Below are positions 44,497-51,913 of a stretch of 64,000 nt of DNA, one piece after another (position 1 is the stretch's first letter; each line of letters opens with the position of its first letter). Where the stretch lies: NCBI RefSeq assembly GCF_017894365.1, contig NZ_CP059467.1:3038001-3102000 (forward strand), read 5' to 3'. The position numbers were made by a program, and so were the translations under genes. The notes beneath the pieces were generated by a model. The model saw only the letters and a program-made list of their open reading frames with translations, did not search any database and was not told the DNA's origin. The DNA is from Aromatoleum bremense. GTDB taxonomy: Bacteria > Pseudomonadota > Gammaproteobacteria > Burkholderiales > Rhodocyclaceae.

Positions 44497-46421
44497 CCCG
44501 AGTTCGACAGTTAATCTCGTAACTATCTGATTTAGTTAAGCACGATTTTCAAACGTGCCCCTACAACAGCGTCAGCTGCTGCGGTGCGACCGGTTTTTTC
44601 ACCCGAAGGGCACTGAGGACCTCGTTCTGGTGTGCGTTGATGGAAGACACCCCGGTTACCGGCTCGGAGCCGCCGAGTCGGACGCGGTGATGCTGGATGC
44701 GATGCAGTTGCTCGAGCGCGCGCTCGGGGGTGAGGCTGGTGTGCGCCGCACGAAGGCGCGTGCGCATGATCCGGTGAAGGATGAGCGCCATGAAGCAGAT
44801 CGAGGCGTGCGCGCGAATGCGCTCGGGCAGCCGGTGATAGACCGGCCCGATCTCGATCTCGGATTTCAGCACCTTGAAGCCGCGTTCGATGTCGGCGAGG
44901 GCCTTGTAGCGGGTGAGGACCTCGGCGGGGGCGAGCTCCTGCGCGTTGGTCACGAGCAGGAGCTTGCCGTCCATGAGTTTGGCCAGTCCGCGGGCCGTCT
45001 CATCGATCTCGTAGCAGAAGAGCTCGGCCTTGAGATCGACGCGGATGATCTTGGACAGATGCGCTTCGCACACCGCGTGGTAGAAGCGCGCCTTCGCGCC
45101 GCTGTCCGACAGCTTGCGCCCGCGGTGCTTGACCCCGCCGTCCTGCTCGACGAGCTTGCCCGCCCATTGCTCGCCTTGGCTGACGAGCGCGGCGATCTGC
45201 TCGTTGCGCCGCGCCGTCTGCTGCGCCGCTGTGGCCGGATCGTGGGCAATGATGAGCCGGCGCGCCTGCCAGGCGAGCTCGCCGGTCACCTCCTCGGCGG
45301 CCTGCGCGCAGTGCGCGCGCTGGAAGGGGTCGAGCAACTCGGCGAACTCGTGATAGCGCCGGCCCGGAACGGCGATGATGAATTCGAGCGGTGCGCCGTT
45401 CGCCAGTCGCACCGCCTCCAACGCCTCCAGGTTGTCCAGGCTCAGCAGCCCGCGGTCGGCCACGAGGATGAGCCGGCGCACTTCGGGGAAGCGCTCGAGC
45501 ACGGTGGCGAGCGTGGGGAGCAGCGTCGTCGTCTCCGCGGCGTTGCCCGCGAACACCTCGTGGTAGATCGGAAGCCCGTCGGCCGTCTGTACCACGCCGA
45601 GCATGAACTGGCGGGCAATGAGCCCCTCTTTCGCCATGCCGAAGGCGCGCACGTCGCCGGCCACGGTCGTGAATCCCTCGGCGCGGATCGTGGTGAGATC
45701 GTAGAAGACGACCGACAGGTCCTGATCGACGAGCGGGCGCAGCAGGCCGGTCACCACCGCATCGACCGCCGCCTGGTGATCCATCAGCGCGTCCATGCTG
45801 CGCAGCAGTTGCTGATGCGTAACGGTTTTGACGTCGACCTCGGGCAGCGCCACCGTCTCGAGCCAGCGCAGCACGCCGAGCTTGGAGTCCGGATCGCACA
45901 GGCGGTTGAGCACCATCACGCGGATGAGCGCCTCGACATCGGTCGTGTGGCGCGTACGGCGAAACACGCGACGCAGCGCCCCGAAGCCCAACTCCTTCCA
46001 CAGCTCGGTAAGGGCCCACACGTCGCCCAGCGCGCGGGCCGATTCGAACGCGACCGAAGGGGGTGCAGGGCGCTCACCCAGGGGTTCTCGGCCGGAGACC
46101 TTGAGCAGTCCGTTGATCACGGAATCAAGCTCACCGCCCACCTGGTCGAGTCGGCCAAGGGTCGCCACAGTGCGCTTCTTCACCCGGCCGGCATCATCCC
46201 GGTAGGACTCGACGAGTTGGACGTAGCGGCGGCCGCCGGAGGTGGTGATCTTGACGAACATGCCGCCACTTTAGCAGTACTGCATCCGCCGTCAAGAAAG
46301 GTAGTTTATGTTACAAACGTGCCACCACAAGACTTTTGGGAAAAACGGGCTGAAACCCGCATGACTACTGGGGCGGGTTTCTCAAAAACGGGCATTTTGG
46401 GCCTGAACTGTCGAACTCGGG
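44497..46421 (-). mobile_element. IS1634-family insertion sequence, 1925 bp
   Basis: Bounded by perfect 16-bp inverted repeats: CCCGAGTTCGACAGTT at 44497-44512 and AACTGTCGAACTCGGG at 46406-46421. It contains one full-length transposase gene on the minus strand. The flanking bases (GGTGCT on the left, GTGGCC on the right) do not form a target-site duplication. Inside, near-identical direct repeats CAAACGTGCC at 44550 and 46314 flank the transposase gene. The right edge abuts a recombinase gene that has lost its 5' end. Confidence 0.85.
44561..46261 (-). CDS. IS1634-family (DDE) transposase
   Basis: 566-residue transposase that appears intact. N-terminal basic DNA-binding region (YRDDAGRVKKRTVATLGRLDQ), then an RNase H-like core: VVFYDLTTI (first Asp), LILVADRGLLS (second Asp), and the C-terminal YKALADIERGFKVLKSEIEIGPVYHR, the YREK-type region with the catalytic Glu. 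Length matches the IS1634/IS4-related group. ATG at 46261. Because the gene is open throughout and the terminal repeats are intact, the element may still be mobile. Confidence 0.9.
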   Translation of the reverse strand: MFVKITTSGGRRYVQLVESYRDDAGRVKKRTVATLGRLDQVGGELDSVINGLLKVSGREPLGERPAPPSVAFESARALGDVWALTELWKELGFGALRRVFRRTRHTTDVEALIRVMVLNRLCDPDSKLGVLRWLETVALPEVDVKTVTHQQLLRSMDALMDHQAAVDAVVTGLLRPLVDQDLSVVFYDLTTIRAEGFTTVAGDVRAFGMAKEGLIARQFMLGVVQTADGLPIYHEVFAGNAAETTTLLPTLATVLERFPEVRRLILVADRGLLSLDNLEALEAVRLANGAPLEFIIAVPGRRYHEFAELLDPFQRAHCAQAAEEVTGELAWQARRLIIAHDPATAAQQTARRNEQIAALVSQGEQWAGKLVEQDGGVKHRGRKLSDSGAKARFYHAVCEAHLSKIIRVDLKAELFCYEIDETARGLAKLMDGKLLLVTNAQELAPAEVLTRYKALADIERGFKVLKSEIEIGPVYHRLPERIRAHASICFMALILHRIMRTRLRAAHTSLTPERALEQLHRIQHHRVRLGGSEPVTGVSSINAHQNEVLSALRVKKPVAPQQLTLL

Positions 46422-47663
46422 GTGGCCGAATACGAGCGCACCCTCATCACCGAACGGATGCGCCGTGGCCGTCTGGCCAAGCTGCGCGCCGGGGTGTTGT
46501 TGCCCTGGACGCGGGCGCCCTACGGCTACCGCCTTCATCCCGATCGGCCGCGCGATCCGGGCGGGGTGGTCCTGGAAGCCGGCGAGGCCGCCGTGGTGGC
46601 GGAAATCTTTGCGCTTTATCTGGAGCCCCAGGTGAGCCTGTTGCAACTGGCGCGCACGCTTGCCAGGCGTCATATCCCGTCGCCCGGCGGCAAGTCGGTG
46701 TGGGCAGTCGCCACCTTGCACGGGATACTGACGAATCCCGCCTATACCGGCCAGGTCTATACTGGACGAGTACGTTACCGCCCACCACGCATCCGGCGTT
46801 CGGCGACCCACCCGATTGGCCGGCCGCACGAAAGCCGCATCCCGGTGCCACGCGCCGAATGGATTGCGGTGGCGACGGTGCCGGCCATCGTGACCACCGA
46901 GCAGTTTGATCGGGTACAAAGCAAGTTGGCGAAGAATCGATGCTTTTCGCAGCGCAACAACACGGCGCACCCCTACCTGCTGCGGGCGCTGGTCAGCTGC
47001 GGCTACTGCCGGTATGCCTGTATCGGTCGCACGGCGGTCCGTTCTCCCTATTCGTATTACATGTGTTCGAGCAAGCTCAAATGGGCCATGTTGGGGCGTG
47101 AGCCTTGCCATGCGCGTTTTGCTCCGGCCGGCCAACTCGATGATCTGGTGTGGCGCGACTTGTGCGAAGTGCTGACCCACCCGGCTGAACTCACGCGGGC
47201 GCTGGAACGGGCGCACGGCGGACATTGGTTGCCGCAGGAATTGCAGGCACGCCGGGAGAACCTGCGCCAAGGCCGGGTCAGCCTGGGCCAACAGATCGAC
47301 CGCCTCACGGAAGCCTACCTGCACGACGTCATTGCCCTGCCTGAGTATGAGCGGCGGCGTCGCGACTTGGAACAGCGCGATCAGGCGTTGGCGGAACAGG
47401 AACGCCAGTTGTCCGCCCAAGCCGACCGGCATGAGGAACTCGCCGGCACCGCCATCGCCATCGAGAACTTCTGCGCCCGCGTACGCGCTGGACTGGATAA
47501 CGTCAGCTTCGAGCAGAAGCGCCAGTTGGTCGAACTGCTGATCGACCGGGTCATCGTCACCGACACCGCGGTGGAAATCCACTATGTGATTCCCACCCAC
47601 CGGAGCAGCGAGCACGTCCGTTTTTGTCATTTGCGTACGGACTATCTCTCTACCTCCCAGTGA
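46422..47663 (+). pseudogene. Large serine recombinase lacking its catalytic domain
   Basis: The reading frame (413 codons from a GTG that happens to sit at the IS edge) begins at AEYERTLITERMRRGR, the end of the long helix that follows the catalytic domain. About 130 N-terminal residues with the nucleophilic serine are missing. What remains is the recombinase DNA-binding domain (APYGYRLHP to NPAYTGQVY), a zinc-ribbon with SCGYC and later cysteines, and a coiled coil (about 270-340) of Glu/Gln/Arg-rich sequence. The last few codons (LSTSQ) come from the adjoining ISAs1 fragment. It cannot recombine DNA by itself; at most it could bind an old att site. Signs of a lost integrative element. Confidence 0.85.
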
Positions 47664-48565
47664 CTGCGTACGGCCCGAGCGATGCGCTCTGCATCGGCCG
47701 GCAGGCTGCTGATGTAGTAGGCGCGCTCGGTGCTGGTGCGATTGCCGAGCGTACGCACGCGCTCGACCACGGCAAAGCTGGCCACGTCCTGCCAGTCCTC
47801 ACTCTTGTAGAGCCGATCGGTCGCATCGTACGCCCAGCATCGTCTGATTTCGGTACGCCCGTGGCCAGGCGTGCTGGTTTCGTGCGTCGAACTCGGTGTC
47901 AGAGGCCCTTTCGGCCCGATGCCTGCAAACATGATCGAGTCGAGCAGTTTCGGGTGGTTGTCCTTCACGCACAGTACGTAGTGGGCGCCCCGATCGCGGA
48001 TCGTGCGCGCGATCTTCGTCTGCGTGCCCATCGCATCGATGGTCACCACGCAGCCCTCGAGTGCCAGTTTGGCGAGCAGCTCGGGGATTGCGGTGATCTC
48101 GTTCGATTTCTCGGCCGTGGCCGTCTGGCCCAGCACGACACCCATACCTGCCGCAAAAGCGCTGACCATGTGCAGCGGCGTACTGGGTGTTTTGCCTTTG
48201 CTACCGGTTCGGCGGCTCGTCTTGCCGTCGATGGCAACGACCGTATCCTCGGCCAGCGCGGGCACCACCATGCCGACCCAGCGCCGAAACGCCGCTTCAA
48301 ACTCGTCGGGCGCGATCATGCCGAACACGCGCCCGATCGTGTCGTGCGACGGGATGCCGTGCTCAAGCTTCATGAAGCCTCGCAACCAGTCGATCTTGGC
48401 CTCGGCCCACAACTCGATATCGACGAAGTCGTCCACGCCCGAGAGCACCGCGCACACGGCCACCGTCAGCAATTCGGAAAGATCGTGGCGTTTGTGCCGC
48501 TTGCTGCGCGGATCGGGAACCGAGACGAACACCTGCGTCAGCGGCATGATGTTTCCTGCCTTCAT
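47642..48565 (-). pseudogene. ISAs1-family transposase, 3'-truncated
   Basis: 307 residues of an ISAs1/H-repeat type DDE transposase: VSVPDPRSKRHKRHDLSELLTVAVCAVLSG, FDGKT-like core AIDGKTSRRTGS with the first Asp, VVTIDAMGTQTKIA (second Asp), and a late RSHWEVE that should continue into the ENRLHWVLDV region. The frame stops at once after HWEVER, so roughly the last 60-80 residues, with part of the catalytic core, are gone. The start may be ATG 48547 (AGGAAACATC in front) rather than 48565. Inactive remnant. Confidence 0.85.
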
Positions 48566-48634
48566 GGGATGCCCAAAAAGGCAGGAAACTACACAAAATG
48601 TGACGCTGTGAACAGGGGCTTGTTAAGCTCATGA
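47645..48634 (-). mobile_element. Remnant of an ISAs1-family insertion sequence
   Basis: One end is lost at the junction with the recombinase gene (about 47645). The other end should lie upstream of the transposase start; CATGAGCTTAACAAGCCCCTG read on the minus strand, ending at about 48634, looks like a possible terminal repeat, but no partner survives to prove it. Boundaries are approximate. Confidence 0.5.
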
Positions 48635-48745
48635 AAGTAAACGCGCTTTTACAACCATTCATGCAAAGTAGGTGCGATTGCCCTGGCTCCAGTACTCCAA
48701 TGAGTTCTGAATAGATCAGAGCTTCCTTGGCGAGTTCTACGATAC

Positions 48746-49447
48746 TCAGGCTGCGCGTTTCGCGTGAATGAGGTAATTCACGTCGGTATCATTTTCGAGT
48801 GAATACACGCGTGTCAATGGACTGTAGCTCATGCCGAGCAATTCGGCGATTTCCAAGCCGGCTTGGCGGCAATACCGCGCGAGTTCGGATGGCATGATGA
48901 ATTTAGCATAATCGTGCGTGCCGCGCGGCAATAACTTCAGGATGTATTCGGCTCCGAGGACTGCAAATAGATAGGCTTTGAAATTCCGATTGATTGTTGA
49001 AAAAAATACGTGGCCGTCGGGTCGGACCAGTTGGGCGCACGCGGCCACTGTGCTTGCCGGATCAGGAACATGCTCGAGCATTTCCATGCATGTCACAATG
49101 TCGAACTCACCAGCATGTTGCGCGGCGAATTCCTCGGCGCTCGCATGATGATAGTCGACTTTCTGGCCGCTTTCGAACAGGTGAAGGCGAGCGACGCCGA
49201 GAGCCTTTTCTGACAGGTCGATGCCTGTGACATGAGCGCCTGCGGCCGCCATGCTCTCGGACAGGATTCCTCCGCCACATCCAATATCCAGGACACGCTT
49301 GCCTGCAAGCCCCGCATTCCTGTCTATCCAGTCGAGGCGCAACGGGTTGATTTCGTGAAGGGGTTTGAATTCGGACGTGGTGTCCCACCAGCGGTGGGCG
49401 AGTTCGCTGAATTTCTGCAGTTCTGCGGGGTCTGCATTCATGTTCAT
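48746..49447 (-). CDS. ubiG: Ubiquinone biosynthesis O-methyltransferase UbiG
   Basis: SAM-dependent methyltransferase acting twice in ubiquinone synthesis, on the C5 hydroxyl of the polyprenyl-catechol and on the final demethyl-ubiquinone. 233 residues: [19 protein letters not shown], motif [14 protein letters not shown], and [12 protein letters not shown] are diagnostic. The start may be ATG 49447 (MNMNADP) or the second Met at 49441. It is the last core gene before the mobile-DNA cluster. In many betaproteobacteria gph follows directly, but here an ISAs1 remnant does. Confidence 0.95.
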   Translation of the reverse strand: MNMNADPAELQKFSELAHRWWDTTSEFKPLHEINPLRLDWIDRNAGLAGKRVLDIGCGGGILSESMAAAGAHVTGIDLSEKALGVARLHLFESGQKVDYHHASAEEFAAQHAGEFDIVTCMEMLEHVPDPASTVAACAQLVRPDGHVFFSTINRNFKAYLFAVLGAEYILKLLPRGTHDYAKFIMPSELARYCRQAGLEIAELLGMSYSPLTRVYSLENDTDVNYLIHAKRAA

Positions 49448-49513
49448 TGCCTGAAGTCTTTTGTCACGATGGGACCAGTGCGGCGCAGCCGTGTTCCCCT
49501 TTCGCTGGCCAAA

Positions 49514-49538
49514 TGAAAAAGCCCTGCCGGGGCAGGGC
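49514..49538 (-). terminator. Rho-independent terminator of ompA
   Basis: GCCCTGCC/GGCAGGGC hairpin (49521-49538) with a T-tract on the minus strand (A-run 49516-49520), 26 nt after the ompA stop codon. Confidence 0.8.
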
Positions 49539-49563
49539 CTTCACAGGCACTCGGGTGGATCGG

Positions 49564-50283
49564 TTACTTCGTGCCGATCACTTCAACCTCGACGCGACGA
49601 TCCGGCTGCAGGCATGCGATAAGAGCCGTGCGACCGAGTTTGTCCGAGCAACTGGTGCCCGTGACTGGCTGGCGCTCGCCCTTGCCTTCGGTATAGATGC
49701 GGTTTGCTTCGACGCCTTTGCCAACCAAGTAGGTCTTCACGGCGTTCGCACGGCGCTCGGACAGCTTCTGGTTGTAGGCATCGGAGCCGAGGCGGTCAGT
49801 ATGGCCGACCGCGAGAATCACTTCCAGCTTGACGCTCTTCGCCTGCTCGGCCAGCTGATCCAGCTTGGTCCTGCCTTCGGGCTTGAGGACGGCCTTGTCG
49901 AAATCGAACAGGGTGTCGGCCGAGAGTTTGATCTTTTCAGCGGTGGGCTTCGGCGCCGGAGCCGGAGCCGGGGCGGGAACTGCCGCTGGGATCACTGCCG
50001 GCGTACACTTTTCCTTCGGCACGATATCGCTATCGCATTCGCAACCCGCCGGGAACTGACCCGCCATCGCGGTACCGGCAGCGGCCGGGCTCCAGTAGCC
50101 GGTGCGCCAGCACAGGCCGGTACCGCTACGCGCGACGACGTTGCGCGAATCGATAACGTAGGGGATCTCGCCCTTGCCATCGACCACGACATCCTTTGCC
50201 TGCGCAAACGCGGCCGGTGCGGAGAGGCCGATCGAGGCGATTGCGGCCAGTATGAACATCTGCTTTTTAGTCTGTTTGATCAT
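49564..50283 (-). CDS. ompA: OmpA-family outer-membrane / peptidoglycan-associated protein
   Basis: 239 residues. Signal peptide MIKQTKKQMFILAAIASIGLSAPAAFA with cleavage after AFA, a short N-terminal region, an Ala/Pro-rich hinge (AVPAPAPAPAPKP), and a C-terminal OmpA domain: ADTLFDFDKAVLKPEGRTKLDQ, AVGHTDRLGSDAYNQKLSERRANAV and PDRRVEVEV with the peptidoglycan-binding Asp and Arg. The N-terminal part is far too short for an eight-stranded barrel, so it is probably a periplasmic or outer-membrane-associated anchor, as in related betaproteobacteria. ATG at 50283 follows GAGGAAATC. The disulfide-prone TSCSDKLGRTALIACLQ loop is typical. Confidence 0.92.
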   Translation of the reverse strand: MIKQTKKQMFILAAIASIGLSAPAAFAQAKDVVVDGKGEIPYVIDSRNVVARSGTGLCWRTGYWSPAAAGTAMAGQFPAGCECDSDIVPKEKCTPAVIPAAVPAPAPAPAPKPTAEKIKLSADTLFDFDKAVLKPEGRTKLDQLAEQAKSVKLEVILAVGHTDRLGSDAYNQKLSERRANAVKTYLVGKGVEANRIYTEGKGERQPVTGTSCSDKLGRTALIACLQPDRRVEVEVIGTK

Positions 50284-50386
50284 GATTTCCTCGTCGATGG
50301 GCAGGAGGATGAGTGGGGATGACTGATTAACCGGGCGAATCGAATTCTGCAGTACCCGCCAAGAGTAAGAGCCAAACATATCCAGT

Positions 50387-51706
50387 TCAGCTACCAAGCT
50401 TAGTTTGCCACAGTGTAGTAAGCGCGAGCAATTCGCTGTCGTTTAATTGCAACACCAAATTCCCTTTATTTACACGGATTTCTCCACCGACCCATACGTG
50501 GGAGACGTGCTCCCGTCCTGCAACATAGACCAAATGCGAGGCAGGATTGAAGCAGGGGCGTGTTTCGATCCGGTCCAGCGCAACGGCGCAAAGGTCGGCT
50601 TCCTTGCCCGGTTCGATCGACCCGATCCGGTCTCCCATTCCCAGGGCGCGGGCGGCATCGAGTGTCGCCATCCGGATGGCGGCATGGGCAGGAATCGCGG
50701 TGGCGTCGAGGGTGGAGACCTTCGCAAGAAGACAGGCATGACGGATTTCCTGGAAGAGATCAAGGCGGTTGTTGCTGGCTGCGCCGTCGGTGCCGAAGCC
50801 TACCGTGATGCCGTCTTCTCTCAAGCGGGCAACCGGTGCGATACCGCTTGCCAGCTTCATGTTCGAAGTGGGGCAGTGCGCAATGCTGCAACCATGCAGG
50901 GCGAGCAGGTCGAAATCGGATTGGTCGAGATGAACCGCATGGACCCCGAGCAAATTGCTGCCAAGCAGCCCGAGTCGCGCGAGTCGGGTGAGCGGACGGA
51001 CGCCGTACCGGGAATGGGAGTCCTGAATCTCCTGGAGCGTCTCGTGGAGGTGGATGTGGATCGTCGTGTCGAGTTCGGCCGCGAGGCTGGCGACGCGCAC
51101 CAGGGTTTCATCCGAAACCGTATACGGCGCGTGCGGTGCGAGCGAAAAACCGATCCGCGGATGAGTGTGCCACTGACCCCGCGCCGCCAGTCCCTTGCGG
51201 AGATAGTCGTCGGCGTCGCTGGCGTAGGGCGTGGGAAATTCGAGCACGGTAATGCCGAGGACGGCGCGCATTCCCGCCTGGTCGAACGCTTCAGCGGCCG
51301 CGTCGGGGTAGAAATACATATCGTTGCAGGTAGTGATTCCGCCCTGCAGCATTTCAGCCGCCGCCAGCAAGGTCCCGTCGCGGACGAAAGCGTAGGACAC
51401 GTGCCTGCTTTCAGCCGGCCAGATCGCCTCTTGCAGCCAGCGCATCAATGGCAGGTCGTCGGCGATGCCGCGCATCAGCGTCATCGCTGAATGCGCATGA
51501 AGATTGATCAGCCCCGGAATCAGGACGTGATCGGCAAGTTCGAACGATTCGGGTGCGTGATAGCGCGAGCGTGCTTCATCCTGCGGCAGTATCGCCAGGA
51601 TGCGCCCGTTGCGCACCACGACGGCATGGCGCTCGAGTACGGCGTTCGCGGGCTCGACGGGAACGATCCAGCGGGCGTGGATCAGCAGGTCTGCAGGCTG
51701 GCTCAA
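50387..51706 (-). CDS. mtaD: TRZ/ATZ-family amidohydrolase, probable 5-methylthioadenosine/S-adenosylhomocysteine deaminase
   Basis: Metal-dependent deaminase of the AtzA/TrzN/MtaD group. 439 residues with metal ligands in LINLHAHSAMTLMRG, HIHLHE and GFGTDGAASNN, and the AEMLQGGITTCNDMY motif. Family members of this length deaminate MTA, SAH or adenosine to the inosyl analogue, recycling by-products of SAM methylation; the neighbour ubiG is a SAM consumer. Other substrates (such as 8-oxoguanine or chlorohydroxyatrazine) are possible. Start MSQPADLLIHARWIVP at 51706. Divergent from gyrA. Confidence 0.88.
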   Translation of the reverse strand: MSQPADLLIHARWIVPVEPANAVLERHAVVVRNGRILAILPQDEARSRYHAPESFELADHVLIPGLINLHAHSAMTLMRGIADDLPLMRWLQEAIWPAESRHVSYAFVRDGTLLAAAEMLQGGITTCNDMYFYPDAAAEAFDQAGMRAVLGITVLEFPTPYASDADDYLRKGLAARGQWHTHPRIGFSLAPHAPYTVSDETLVRVASLAAELDTTIHIHLHETLQEIQDSHSRYGVRPLTRLARLGLLGSNLLGVHAVHLDQSDFDLLALHGCSIAHCPTSNMKLASGIAPVARLREDGITVGFGTDGAASNNRLDLFQEIRHACLLAKVSTLDATAIPAHAAIRMATLDAARALGMGDRIGSIEPGKEADLCAVALDRIETRPCFNPASHLVYVAGREHVSHVWVGGEIRVNKGNLVLQLNDSELLALTTLWQTKLGS

Positions 51707-51819
51707 CTCTTGCTCCAGAAGATGCAGACGCTGCGCATGTGCGAAAGCTTTGCATCTCGGTTTTTCGACGATTTAAGCATACGTCCGTTTGTCCCGCCAT
51801 CGGTGCGTCCATGATGCGT

Positions 51820-51873
51820 ACCGTCCGGCACACCGGCAATGCGGACCGTCCGGTACTGGCCGCATGGTAAGAT
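51820..51873 (+). promoter_or_regulatory. Candidate gyrA promoter with direct repeats
   Basis: An extended -10 (TGGTAAGAT, with TAAGAT at 51868-51873) lies 40 nt before gyrA. Upstream, ACCGTCCGG occurs twice (51820-51828 and 51845-51853) 25 bp apart; the second copy covers the -35 position. No classical -35 box is seen. Confidence 0.4.
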
Positions 51874-51913
51874 TGCACGCTTTTGACCGAGCGGTTTTCG
51901 CCGCCGCCGCTAA

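Noticed and set aside
44555..46909. 784-codon plus-strand frame across the IS element
   Set aside because: Shadow of the IS1634 transposase that continues into the recombinase remnant in the wrong frame.
48363..48662. 99-codon minus frame upstream of the ISAs1 transposase
   Set aside because: It overlaps the transposase start in another frame, and its sequence is non-conserved and cysteine-rich by chance.
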